Positions 43,974 through 56,567 of a DNA stretch of 64,000 nucleotides are shown piece after piece. The stretch is from assembly GCA_022036555.1 (NCBI GenBank), contig CM039120.1, forward strand, positions 29,076,991 through 29,140,990, read 5' to 3'. The DNA is from Microstegium vimineum. Taxonomy: Eukaryota > Streptophyta > Magnoliopsida > Poales > Poaceae. Position 1 is the first letter of the stretch. Every line of letters begins with the position of its first letter. Made by a program: the position numbers and the translations under genes. The notes under the pieces are model-generated. The model made no database searches, had not been told where the DNA came from, and saw nothing but the letters and a program-made list of their open reading frames with translations.

Positions 43974-45614
43974 TGAAGAATCATGGCCCTAGTTGGTTTC
44001 GGTGATTAACGACAATTAGAGATTATTATGGCTAACGTGTGTTTTGTAGAGGCTATGCGTAGCTTAGCCATAGTGATCAAGGAGAATGGGCTCTAATGGC
44101 CATCACTTAGCCCCCAAGATGGATATCGTTTCGGTTTTTAAGGAGACATGATGAAGACCCTAGAATGATAGGCTAAGTGCCATAAGGAGATGAAGGGCAC
44201 TTAGAATTAGATAGGGCTTCTCTTTTTACCTTTGACCGTACTATTAAGAGGGGTTGAGATTAGTAGATTGACTTAGGAAAGCTTCATGTTTAGGTGTGGT
44301 GCACACTTGACTTCCTTAGCTCTAAGCAAGCCTATGGTGACCGTAAGATAGCCTAGAACAACTTCCATATTCATCGCGACGAAAAACGGAGTTGTCAAAA
44401 TCGTTTTCTGGGCGTCGGACGCTCCTGGCAGGGGCGCCGGACGCTGTCCGTCGCGTCGGACAAAGGCGCCGGACGCTGGGTGGTTGAGTTCACAGCGTCC
44501 GTCGGCCTTCCAGAGAGGTTGTTTTCTGTCTAAGTTTTTCAGGGTCCGTCGGACGCTGTCCGTCGGCCAGGCGTCGGACGCTGTCCGTCGGCCAGGCGTC
44601 GGACGCTGGGAAGAGCGTCCGTCGACCTTCCAGAGAGGGTGTTTTTCAACCCTAGCCAGAACTCAGCGTCGGACGCTGTGGCTGAGCGTCCGTCGCCCAG
44701 TGACGTAGCGTCCGTCTCTCGGAACAGTGTGTTAGAACTAGCCGTTAGACAGAGGCGTCGGACCGTCCGTCGCCTAAGCGCCAGAGCGTCCGTTGCCTCA
44801 ACTATGAACAGAAACTAGCCGTTGGGCATGCGACGGACCGTCCGTCGCCTAGTCGACGGAGCGTCCGTCGCCAACTTAAAACGTCAGCCCGAGGCAGTTT
44901 TCAGAGGGTCTATTTATAGCCCCCCCTCTTCTCTCCCACCTGGCCTTTGCTCATTTTGAGTTGCTGAGTTTGTTGAGAAGGTTGGGAAGAGAGCAAGAGC
45001 CCTAGAGAGAGAGAGTGATTTGCGAATCCATCCATCCTCTCTCTAGTTCATCCAAGAGTTCAAGTGTGCATCCTCTAGTTGTGAAGCTTGAGTGAGTCAA
45101 GCGAAGATCGAGGCTTGTTACTCTTGGTGATCGACATCACCTAGACGGTCCGGTGGTGTTCGGAGGAAGGTGATCGCCGGAAGATTGTCGGCGGCCCTTC
45201 TCCATCGACGTTGTGATCGGTTGTGGGCGATTCACCGAGCCGGAGTGGCGAAGAATCAGCCCGTAGAGAGCACTCATCCCTTGCGCGGGATTGAGGGGGA
45301 GCTATACCTTGCGAGGTGCTCCAACGAGGACTAGGGGGGAGTGTCGACTCCTCGATACCTCGGCAAAACATCGCCGTGTCAAGCATCTCTTTCCCTAGCT
45401 CTTTATTACCGCATTACTTTCTGCAATTGTCTTTCAATTCATACTAGAATTGTGTAGGAAGTTTTCGCTTTCCATTGCCTTGCTACCGCTTTCTAGCTAG
45501 GACACACAAGCGGTAGGCACTAGGGGGTCAATTGGCTCTTTATAGGTTTAATTCTTGTTTAGAAATTAAAAAGAGCCCAATTCACCCCCCCTCTTGGGCA
45601 TCTTGATCTTTTCA
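43974..45614 (+). repeat. 3' LTR of the inner Sirevirus
   Basis: 1,641 bp. It is 24 bp longer than the left copy, chiefly because a 25-bp piece of the CpG-rich block (ctgtccgtcggccaggcgtc...) is tandemly duplicated near 44555-44605. The second TATA copy is at 44911-44918. Confidence 0.94.
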
Positions 45615-45619
45615 GGAAG

Positions 45620-46149
45620 CAGTCTCGAACACACGGTGAAGTGCTCACAATGCAGACCCAACTCGATCTTTCCAATTCACAAAACAGAGAGCAATTTCAT
45701 TTTAGATATTAATCAAGGTGCTCAAAGGTAGTGAATGAAACAAAGAAGAGCCATAGTTACGAGCTATATACAAGACAACCAAGAAGGATTTTCAAAAGCC
45801 TACTCATGCTAGTGCCATTTCAGATATGACATGGGGAATTTAAATTCAGTTTTAAAGTTTTTCTAACTTAGCTCTATTGCATATCATAAAGATCAAAAAG
45901 AGTCTAAGTTAGACAACACCATAGACACATAAAACACCTCAAACAGAGCATAGATTCATTATATCGGCTATAGATATGAAGCTTAAAATGAACTATGTCA
46001 CAAATGCAAATGAGATGCAAAATGCAATGACACCAACTAATACAATCAAGACACCAAAAAAAAAGGACAAAGAAAAGACAAAAAGAACCAGAAAAGAACT
46101 ATGATACACAAAACTTTCCTCCTCTAAAAAGGAAAGCAAACACCCAACT
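45620..46149 (-). other. Outer copia internal non-coding region
   Basis: AT-rich sequence between the inner element's target duplication and the end of the outer RNase H. Together with 30634-31789 it forms the outer element's 3' untranslated part. No coding frame is recognised in either piece. Confidence 0.6.
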
Positions 46150-49100
46150 CACCCCGAAGGCAAGAAAACGTAGCTTGATCCAAAGGCTTAGTGAGAATAT
46201 CCGCAAGCTAGTTTTGGGTCTCGACATGCCAGAGGTCAATGTCGCCCTTCTCGTAGTGATCACACAAAAAGTGAAAGCGGGCCTCAATGTGCTTGGTCTT
46301 CGAATGAAGCACAAGATTTTTAGCCACACTAATTGCACTTGTGCTATCACAAAGCAGAAGCACCTTAGTAAGATCAAGACCAAAATCTCTCAAAGTGGCA
46401 ATCATCCAAAGCAACTGAGAGCAACAACTAGCCGTGGCAACGTACTCAGCTTCGCACGTTGACTGTGCCACGCTAGATTGCTTGCGAGAAGACCATGAAA
46501 CCAAAGAACATCCGAGAAACTGGCAAGTCCCAGAAGTGGACTTCCGATCAAGTCGGCAACCGGCAAAGTCGGTGTCAGAATAACCACAAAGCACAAGAGA
46601 GGAAGAGGTGGAAAACCAAAGACCAAATTCGGGAGTGAAGCGCAAGTACCTCATGATGCGTTTCATCGCCTGCTTGTGCGAAGTCCATGGGGATGCCTGA
46701 AATCGAGCACACAGGTAGACGATGAACTGAATGTCCGGCCGGGTCACCGTCAGGTACAGAAATGACCCGATCATGCTTCAGTACTCTGTCTGGTCCACCG
46801 CCTCTCCTTCCTCGTCCGCATCCAAGGCAGTCGTAGTCGACATGGGCGTCGAAAGAGGCTTTGCCTCACCCATGTCAAACTTCTTCAAGATATCCTTCGT
46901 GCACTTGCCTTGGTGCACGAATGTCCCTTCCCGGGTTTGCTTGATTTGCAACCCGAGAAAGAAAGTCAACTCTCCCATCATGCTCATCTCAAATTCCCTG
47001 CTCATAAGATTTGCAAACTTGGAAACAAGAGCATGAGAAGAACCACCAAAGATGATATCATCCATGTATATTTGGACAAGGAGAGTGTCTTTGCCTTGCT
47101 TGAGGAGAAACAACGTCTTATCTACCGATCCCATCTTAAAGCCCTTAGCAAGCAAAAAGTTTTTTAGCCTATCATACCATGCTCTAGGTGCTTGTTTCAA
47201 ACCATACAAAGCTTTGGGAAGTTTAAAAACATGGTTTGGAAACTTGGGATTTTTGAAACCGGGAGGTTGTTTAACTTAAACTTCCTCCTCTATGTAGCCA
47301 TTTAAGAAAGCACTTTTAACGTCCATTTGAAAAGTTTAAAACCCTTAAAAGCCGCAAAAGCTAGAAGGATTCTAATGGCTTCTAAACGAGCTACGGGAGC
47401 AAAGGTTTCCTCATAGTCTATTCCCTCCTTTTGACAAAAGCCTTGAGCTACCAAGCTAGCCTTGTTGCGCACTACCACCCCATCCTCACTTTGTTTGTTT
47501 TTGAAAACCCATTTGGTACCTATAGGGTGGCAACTAGGTGGTGGAGGAAGTAAGACCCAAACACGATTTCACTCAAAGTTTTCTAACTCCCCATGCATGG
47601 CATTAACCCAATCCGGATCCATCAAAGCATGTCCAACATCTCGGGGCTCAAAAGAAGCGACAAAAGCCGAATGAGCAAAGTGAGAGATATAGGACCTGGA
47701 CCGCGTGACTCGACGGTCAATGTCATCGATGATGTTCTCCGACGGGTGCTGCCGCTGGATGTGGCGGGGATCCTGCTTGGACGAAGTGGCCTCCCCCTCG
47801 ACAGCAGATGGAGCTCCCTCAGGTGCAACGGGCACCGACTGAGGAAGCTACTCGAACGGCCCCCATGTAGAGGAAGTAGTCGGGTCGGGACCGTGAGCCG
47901 AAGTGGACGTCGCAGGGTCGACGGGGGCAGCCGGTGGAGTCGGCTCGGGATCACCCTAATCGGCATCGTCCTGCTCCTCCTCCACAAAGATGCTAGTGTT
48001 CACCTCATCATCACCTGCAAGCTCAAAAGCAGTGGAAACACAGGGCATAGTCTCATCGAAGGTAATTTCACAAGTCTCCATCACTCGGTTAGTCTCAAGG
48101 TTAAGTGCACGATAAGCACGAGAGTGAGTAGAATAACCCAGAAAGATACCGTCAGAAGATCGTGATTCAAATTTATCCAACTTACCGCCCTTTTTGAGGA
48201 TGAAGCACCTGCACCCGAACACCCGTAGGTGACTTACCTTGGGTGGTCTCCCAAATCGCAACTCATAAGAAGTCTTCTTCTTGAAAGCTCGGAGGAAAAT
48301 GCGATTGGAAACATAGCACACAGAACTGAGTGCTTTGGCCCAATACCGCCTAGGAGTCCTATGCTCATCGAGCATCGTCCTAGCCATCTCAACAAGGGTC
48401 CGATTCTTGCGCTCAACAACACCGTTCTGCTGCGGAGTGTGAGGTGAGGAAAACTGGTGATCGAGACCCAAAGAAGAGCAAAGAGTTGCAAAGTGAGCAT
48501 TCTTGAATTCTATGCCATTGTCACTGCGGATAACTCTGATGACATTCTTATGTAGCTCATTTTACAATCTCAAAATCAGATCTCGAACAAGTGGAAAAGC
48601 CTCATCCTTACTCTCCAAAAAGAACACCCAGGAGTATCTCGAGTAGTCATCAACGACTACAACCACATACCACTTCCCTCCTTCCGACCTGACCCGAGCT
48701 GGACCAACTGTGTCCATGTGTAAGAGCTCACCGGGTCGAGTGGTCATGACCTCAGTCACAGGAGGATAGGAAGCAGCAACCATCTTGCCATGCCTGCAAG
48801 GATGGCAAACCAAATCCTTCTCGAACTTTAGCTTTGGCAATCCTTGGATAAGGTCCATTGAGCTAAGCCTTGCAAGCAAGTCAAAACTCAAATGTCCCAA
48901 TCTCCTATGCCACTTCCAAAGCTCGGAGGAAGAACCGATAAGAAGACAACGAGAAGGTTCGGAAGAGATAGAAAAATCCGCACGAAAAAACCTTCCCGAA
49001 GGGTAAAATCCGGCAAACAAGCTCACCACAAGAGTCCAAAGTCCGAGAGAGATTAGGCTTGAAACTCACTTCAAAACCGTTATCAAGGAGTTGCGAAACC

Positions 49101-50932
49101 GAAAGAAGGTTAAAATGCAAATTCGCAACCAAAGCAACATCCTTGAGGACAAAAGACAAATTCACTCAGATTGACCCTCGGGAGACAACCTTACCTTTAC
49201 TCTTATCCCCGAATGTGATATACTCGGTGTGGTGCACGGGGTCGAGGCTCGAGAACCACTTGGCATTTCCGGTCATATGGCGTGAACATCCGGAATCCAC
49301 AAGCCAAGTCTCCTCCGGTCCTCCTTCCTACATCAATAAAAAGATATAGGGTGAGCAAACGGACCAACACTGGGGTTAGTAAACTGTGAAGGATACCAGT
49401 GTTGTCCCATTTGCCCAAAGAATGGGTTAGGAGAAAAACCAAACATCTCCTGCCCCATGGGAGGATAGCGATCACCACGATGGGGAAAACGTGGTCCGCT
49501 AAAGAAGGGTGGAGTAAAGCCACCGCCATGAGGCCCGTAGTCGTATGGGTCACGACCGGTACCCTGCCGGGCACGACCACTGCGTGGTCTCACCACCTAA
49601 GGCCTAGCACCTCGAGGCATTGTACCTCTAGGCCTAGTAGTGCGCCTCCGAACTTCCGGTTCACGCACCCCAACTCGTGGGTGGTACATGTCCCGGTTGT
49701 TCAACTCAACCTGCCTCCGATCATCTCTCTTCCTCCTAAAGCAAAACTCAGCCAAGTGCCCATCCCGCTCACAATACTCACAATGGTACCTCACCACACT
49801 CTTGGTAGGCACTCTCTTGTTGGGTTGGGTGGCTCTAGCTTTCTTAGGAAGGGGATCACTAGAGATTTTTGGCAGTGTGTCAAGTGGGTTGCGAAGATGG
49901 TTCGGTTTTGCAATCCACACTTGCTTCTGTGGAGTGGTTTTGGGTGGCTCTTCAAACACACCATCTCTCACAAGAAACTCAGAGGTGCTCGCGCTTGTCC
50001 TTGCGCTTGGTGAAGTCGTCCGCAGCTTTCTTAGGGCAGTTTGCGATGAAGTGATCCTCATCACCGCAACGGTAGCACCCCTTGGCTGAGCCACCACGCC
50101 GATGGTTCAAACAGTTGTTGTGAAACCGTAAGAACTTGGTGATGACCAAAGCCAGCTAATCATCTCCAAGAGCCTCCACTTGCTCCTCTGTCACAGAAAT
50201 CAAAGACAAAGCAAACAAGGAGTGTGAAGGGTCAAAGGAGGAAGAAGACGTACCGCCGGGGCCAGAAACCAACGCCATAGAAGGTTTCGACGGGTTCTCA
50301 AGCTTGGTCCGAGTCTGGTAGTCAATCTCCGAGGACTTGAGCTTGCTGAGCAGCTCGTCTACGGTCAGGGCATCATAGCCCGGTGACTCCTGAATGGCAG
50401 CCACCTTCATCTCCTATACCTTCCGATCAAGAGCATGCAAAAGCTTGATAGCCATCTCATGATCATCATAAGGCAAGTTGGCTCAATTGACATGCATCTT
50501 GTTGACGATAGATTGAAAGTGAGTGAACATCCCGTCAACAGATTCGCCGACCAACTGAGCAAAGTTCTCGTACTCTCTACGGTACATGTCAAAGAGTATG
50601 GACTTGATCTGAGGGTTGCCCTCATGATATCTCAAGAGTGTTTGCTAGATCTCCCGTGTCGTAGTGAGACTCGAAACTCGCTCCAACTTTGGAAGAGACA
50701 GACAAGAGAAGAGAATGATACAGGCTCTTGCATTAGATGCATGCTGCGTAACCTGGGCATCGGTGATCCGAGCCTCAAGAACCACGTAGTTCTCATTCTC
50801 ACAAATCTCCTGAAACTTTGTGTCAAGCCATTGGAGGTAAGCCGACATGCGCACCTTCCAATAGGCAAAGTTGGTTCCATCGAAGTAGGGAGGTTTACCA
50901 GCACCTCGCTCCATGTCGCCTTCGCGGATCAA
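46150..50932 (-). pseudogene. Outer copia gag-pol, decayed
   Basis: Minus strand: the gag start contains PPYFDGTNFAYWKVRM (about 50900-50830) and a basic tail with CEYCERDGHLAEFC (about 49735-49780). The protease motif LVDSGCSRHMTG is at about 49265-49305. The GAG-pre-integrase HRRLGHLSFD and integrase MDTVGPAR...VVVDDYSRYSWVFF follow (48562-49029), with TPQQNGVVERKNR near 48420. The RT has YGLKQAPRAWYDRL and YMDDIIFG (46778-47209). RNase H has GYSDTDFAGCRLDRKSTSG (46208-46774). Stops and frameshifts break it into at least seven pieces. Confidence 0.87.
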
Positions 50933-50977
50933 GAACCGTGTAAGGTGGATTGATCCTTAACCGGCTTTGATACCAAT

Positions 50978-53022
50978 TGAAGGACCGAGAATGGCGACCA
51001 GAGGGGGGGGGGTGAATGGGAGCCTCAAATTTCTCTCGAAATGTTCGGGCCACTCTTCCCAAAAACAAAACCCAGTTGTTGGGTGCTCACAGGCGAAAAC
51101 GGAGAAAAGAGAGCTCACAGGCAGTGTAGGAAAATCACCATAAACCCCAAAACACAGGTTTTCAACCCCTATGGAAAAGAGGCAAGAACCTAGGCAAAAC
51201 AGGCGAAAACCAGCAACCAAACAGAGGCTCCAGACCAGTTGGGACAGAGCCACCGGACTATAGCGAGTAGTCCGGAGCTCAGGTTCGACGCCTTCACTCG
51301 TTGAGACAGAAGGATACAGTGAGCACCCTAGCTCCGGACCAGAGGCTCCGGACTAGTCCGACGCCACCTCCGGACTAGTCCGACGCCACCTCCGGACCAA
51401 GGAAGGTGGTCTGGTACTCACTCGCCAGACAATCCAGTAAGCACCTTGCCTCCGGACCTGACCACCGGACTACCCCGTCGGACCAAGGAGAGAGGTCCGA
51501 CACGTGGTAGCGTTCCTCAGTAGAGCCACCCGACCACTCGTCAAAGGTTCGGAGCTCAAAAACCGAGAGGTTCGGAGGGTGGTCCGACGCCCCTTGCTGC
51601 TTGACACGTGAAAGGTCAAGACCACCGGACCACTTGCTATGGTCCGGAGCTTAGGGCAAAGTGATCCGACGCTCACAGACAGAAAACTGTTCCCAGCGAA
51701 AATGAACTTCTCTCCGCCAAATCTTCCCAAAACTCAACCAAATGATTACCAACTACAACCAAACTTTGTAGGCATGATCCTAGTGCAGTTGGGGAGCTAT
51801 CCCGAAGAAATCATCGCTCAATTTGGAAAGGATAAACGGGAACACTCGGATTTGGGGGAGAAGAGAGCAAAATGAAGAACACCACAAAGAAATCGCCCGA
51901 TCTACGCACTCATGAGGTTTGAGAGGAATTCCTTCGGTGCAAAGAAGCTCCTCACGATTACGAACAACTTGGTTCAAGTCGATTTTGCAAAGCTACTCTC
52001 AACAAAGAGAAATCATCTCAGGAAAAAGAGAGAGCAAAAGCAAAACGGGAAGAACACAAGCAAACCCGGGGACACAATCACGAAAACGAAGCCACCATGG
52101 CTTACGGAGGTTACGACCTCCGATTCCTCGCAACAATCACAAGTTATTACACCGGTGACACGGTGGATCTCAAGCAGGAAGAAGCTAGGGAAGGGAAAAC
52201 CTAGGAATAGGTGGAAGAAAGAGTAATGCAAGAGATAAGGATGAGGATACCCCTTCATCCTCTATTTAACAGGGCTTTGGCTATTTGCCAAAGACCCCCC
52301 TAGATACATGAGTGAACTACCTAGCCTAAGCATTGCACTCCAAGCTCTGGAAAATATCTTCCTCGATTTGAATGGACGGCCCCGCTTCCTGTCGGGAGTT
52401 GTCGTCGCCTCGACGTAACCTCCAGGATTCCGCCATGTGCCATCCCAGCTTCCTCAGAAGCTCCGCCTAAGTTTTGAGGCCCAAACCCAGGAAACCCGCC
52501 ACCGGTAGCTTTGGGCTCAACTACCAAGCCCCGAGTTTTGTGGCCCAAACTCGGAAACCGACACGGATGGTTTTGAGGCCCAAACCACCAAACCACTCGA
52601 CGCGAGCCACCTTATCTTCGCCCGGTCGGACTCCGAGTCCCCCGAGCCTCTGCTCGACTTGCGCGTCCACCGTCTTGACTCGGCCGACTCGGTCTACCTC
52701 CATGTCTTCTTGCACTCGCCGGTGCCAAGTACTAGCCACCACAGCTAGTCCGCCGGCGCCCATGGTCCCTCAGTTCGAGCCCCGCTTCCGCCCTTCACCG
52801 CTCTCAGTCCATCGGCACGACAAGCCTCTACTCGACCTTCTCCACACCATTGACCACTGTCACTAGGCATAGCACCTGCACACCACAAGCCGATAGACAA
52901 GCACATATTTCTGCTTTTGCAGAGGTTAGGGTAAGCCACTCAAACTGAAACACTCAAGTGTTGGTCAATCACTCATCATCAAAGCTGAACATCCATGGGT
53001 ACTTATCCACCATGTGTTCGCA
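50978..53022 (-). repeat. 5' LTR of the outer copia element
   Basis: 2,045 bp, the promoter-side copy. It shares the CCGGAC-rich block (51230-51680) and a TATA-like ctatttaac (about 52261). Its right end ttcgca abuts the LINE at the gctgt duplication. Confidence 0.92.
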
Positions 53023-56000
53023 GCTGTCCATTGTCGAAGCCAGTGCGTTCCCCTGAATAGAGCCTGCAAAAAACATTTCGGTCTGCATTTGTCAAACACC
53101 ACTTCGTTTCTTGTTATCCATATTGCCCAACATAACATAGATGTTGCAGTCAATAACAACACATTATACTTTTTGGACGCTACTTTTGACCACCTAATAA
53201 AAAGATCATTAACATCCAAAGGGGGTGAAATTTCAAAAAGTATATGTACAACACGCCACAAAAATTTGTCATAAACACAATCTAAGAAAAGATGTTGAAT
53301 GGTTTCTGGAGAATGACAGAAGTTGCATGTCCTATCACCATTCCAGTTTCGCCTAACTAAGTTATCCTTAGTTAAGATCACACCTTTCTTTAGATACCAC
53401 AATTTTTTTTTATTTTCATGGGCACTTTAATTTGCCATAAGTCTTGTGACACTCTGATTCCGTTGTTAATTAACACAACATACATGGACTTGACCGTAAA
53501 AATTCCAGATGCATTCAAACCCCATACAAAGGCATCCCTTTCCTCTAGTAAATTAAAATCTTGTATAGAAGCAACAATTCTACACCAGTTTGTTAGATTC
53601 ACTCCCACTAAGTTTCGTCGAAAAGAAACATTAAGTGGTGTAGAACTAAGTACATGTGCCACAATATCTTGTTTTCTCCTTACAATATTAAACAACTACA
53701 GAAATTTATCTTTAAGAGGTTTATTGCCTAACCAAGTGTCTATCGAGAACCTAGTTTGTGACCCATATTTTACTCTAAACGATCCAAAGTTCATGAAAGA
53801 ATCTTTAACATTCATTAAACTTTTCTAAAAGTGAGAGTCTTTTGGTTTTTTCACACAGCTTCCTAGAGTTCTATCTTTGATATACTTATTTCGTAAAAGG
53901 TCCTGCCACATGCCTTCCTCGTTCAACGATTTAAAAAGCCATTTGATTAGCAAACATTTATTTTGTATCTCTAAATTTTGTATGCCTAAGCCCCCCTGCT
54001 CTTTGGGTTGACATAACACTTCCCATTTCGCTAATCTATATTTCCGTTTGTGCTGATCACTTTGCCAATAGAAACGTGATTTGAAACAATCTATTTTTTC
54101 TAAGACACCTTTCGACAGTTCAAAAAAAGACATCATAAACATCGGTAAGCTTGACAACACTGAGTTAATCAAAACTAATTGCCCCCCACCGAAAGCAGTT
54201 TACCTTTCCATCCACTAAGTCTCTTTTCAATTCTTTCCTCAATTGATTTCCAGTCTTTATTGTTTAGTTTTCTAGTATTCATCTGTAAACCAAGATATCG
54301 AAAGGGATATTTACCAATCACGCATCCGAAGAGTTGCGAATAAAACATTTCATGTTCTTTTGCTTTACCAAAGCAAAATAATTCACTTTTATGAAAATTT
54401 ATTTTAAGCCCCGATAATTATTCAAAAGTACTGAGCAATAACTTCATATTCACAGCTTTTTCAACATCGTGGCTCATGAAAATTACTGTGTCATCCGCAT
54501 ACTGAAGGATAGACAACCCATCCTGAATTAGATTAGGGATAACCCCTTCGATCTGTCCCGCTTCCTTAGCTCGGGCTATCAGTACAGCTAACATGTCAAC
54601 CACTATATTAAATAGTATGGGTGACATAGGGTCGCCTTGTCGTAAACCTTTTCTTGTCTGGAAGTAGGATCCTAGTTGATCATTAATTTTTATATTAACA
54701 TTACCCCCTTGTGTAAAAGTTTGTACCCATTCACACCATTTGTGTGAGAACCCTTTCATCCTTAACGTTTGTTGCAGAAAAGTCCATTTCACATTATCAT
54801 AGGCCTTTTCGAAGTTGATTTTGAAAAAGACCCTGTCCTTCTTTTTTGAGTGCAGTTCATGTATTGTTTCATGAAGTATTACAACGCCCTCCATGATGTT
54901 ACGTCATGGCAGAAAGGCTGTTTGGGTTGGTCTAATTATTTTCTAGGCAATAGTAGACAATCTATTGGTTGCGACCTTTGTGAAGATTTTGAAAGATACA
55001 TTCAACAAACAAATAGGTTTGTATTGCTGAATGACTCTCGCATCCTTCTTTTTAGGCAAAAGAATTATGGTTCCAAAATTAAGGCGATTAAGAGGTAGGG
55101 TGTCTTGATGGAAATCCGTGAACAGAGCCATCAGATCATCTTTTATAACATTCCAGAAAACCTGATAAAACTCTGGTGGAAAACCATCCGGTCCAGGTGC
55201 CTTATTATGTTCCATTTGGAAGATCGCGGCCTTGACTTCCTCTTCTGAAAAGGTATTTGTTAGGTACTCATTTTCCAGCTGAGAGACCTGTGGAATGTCA
55301 CCAATTTTTGCCTCGTCCAACATTATATTGGAGTCAGGTGACAACCCAAACAGGTGTTTATAATAGGTGGTGATATGCTCTTTGAGTTGGGCATCACCAC
55401 TTATTATATTATCTCCATTCTCCAATTGAAAAATACGAGTCTTTCTATGTCTACCATTAGCTAACAGATGATAGTATTTTGTATTAGCATCACCTTCTAA
55501 AAGATGTTTGACTTTGGCCCTTTGGTACCACTTAAGTTCCTCCTCTCGGAGTAGCTCGGTCAATCTCTCATTTAGAACATGTTTTAAACCTAACTCAAAA
55601 TCATTAAGCGCGGTGGATTCCGCCTTTTTGTCCAGTATATCCAGCTTGTTTAAAATGGTTGTTTTTTCTTTCTTGTAAGAACCACTCGTACTCTTTGCCC
55701 ACCCTCTGAGATATTGGCGAAGCCTCCTAATCTTAACTTGCCACCTCTCTTGGGTGAACCATGAACTAGAATATTGTTCCACACGCTAGCTACCATCTCA
55801 CAAAAGCCATCTCTCAGCAACCAACCCAATTCAAATTTGAATTGAGGTTGATAAGATGAGGATGTGTTATTTGTAGAGAATAATAGAGGTGTGTGATCAG
55901 ATATATCTCTAGTTAGGGCATGTACTGTAGTATGTGGAAACTTATTCTCAAACTCTGTGCAAACTAGAATTCTATCTATTTTTTCAAAAGTTTGGTTCTG

Positions 56001-56567
56001 AAGGTTGTTAGCCCAAGTAAACTTACGACCTGACATCTCTATTTCCCTCAAATTTAAAGCATCAATCACAACATTAAACATGAAAGGCCATCTATCATTA
56101 TAATTATCATTATTTTTCTTATCCGGTGTTCGAATAATGTTAAAGTCGCCACCTATAACAATAGGTAAAGCTTCTTTAGAACATACCCTCACCATCTCGG
56201 ATAAGAAATGTGACTTTTGATCATTCTGTGCTGGGCCGTAAACCGAAATTAAATTGAACTTAAAATCATCTTCTTTGCGTCTAACCTTGAAACGAATAAA
56301 AAAATCCCCTTCCTCAATTTCCCCCATGTCAAAGATTAACAAATGAATACCTAGAATCATACCACCAGACCTACCTCGTGGAGCCTTGCAATGCCAAATA
56401 AAATCTCGGCCTGCACAGATGTTATTTAAGGTCGATTACGGGAAGTTGGCTCTACCAGTTTCTGATAAGGCAATGAAATCTAAATTATTTTCTTTAGTTA
56501 GATTCGACAAAAACCTATATTTTTTACCATCAGCAAACCCATTGCAATTCCAAAAAATACCTTTCAT
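53023..56567 (-). pseudogene. LINE ORF2: endonuclease, reverse transcriptase, zf-RVT; broken
   Basis: It starts MKGIFWNCNG at 56567. The endonuclease core has GGDFNIIR and SDHTPL (56360-55650). The reverse transcriptase has NKAPGPDGFPPEF, INFEKAYDNVKWTFL, KGLRQGDPMSPILF and YADDTVIFMS (about 55782-54418). The end has CNFCHSPETIQHLFLDC and FLWRVVHILFE (53402-53030). An in-frame TAA shortly after the start, plus several frameshifts, make it inactive. It belongs to the plant L1 clade. Confidence 0.87.

Larger units (their letters stand above)
31795..45614 (+). mobile_element. Inner Sirevirus (Ty1/copia) inserted in the outer copia element
   Basis: LTRs 31795-33411 and 43974-45614 are nearly identical, beginning TGAAGAATCATGG and ending TTTCA. 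They are flanked by the perfect 5-bp duplication ggaag (31790-31794, 45615-45619). The primer-binding site TGGTATCGGAGC (33414-33425) follows the left LTR. The polypurine tract aaaaagggggaga (about 43960-43972) precedes the right LTR, with further copies near 43514 and 43546. Gag is long with two CCHC knuckles, pol is in copia order, and a 4.4 kb region downstream of pol holds an env-like part. Together these match Sireviruses (Maximus/SIRE lineage). Confidence 0.95.
28585..53022 (-). mobile_element. Outer Sirevirus-like copia element, interrupted
   Basis: LTRs 28585-30633 and 50978-53022 (about 2.05 kb, TG...CA) are flanked by the perfect 5-bp duplication gctgt (28580-28584, 53023-53027) inside a LINE. 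The primer-binding site (plus-strand ggctttgatacca, about 50963-50975) adjoins the right LTR. Purine tracts read on the minus strand (aagggggagat) sit beside the left LTR and again near 31200 and 31245. Order on the minus strand is gag, protease, integrase, RT, RNase H, which is Ty1/copia. Without the inner 13.8 kb insertion it is about 10.6 kb. Long LTRs with repeated CCGGAC/TCCGAC motifs and several polypurine tracts fit Sireviruses. Confidence 0.92.
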
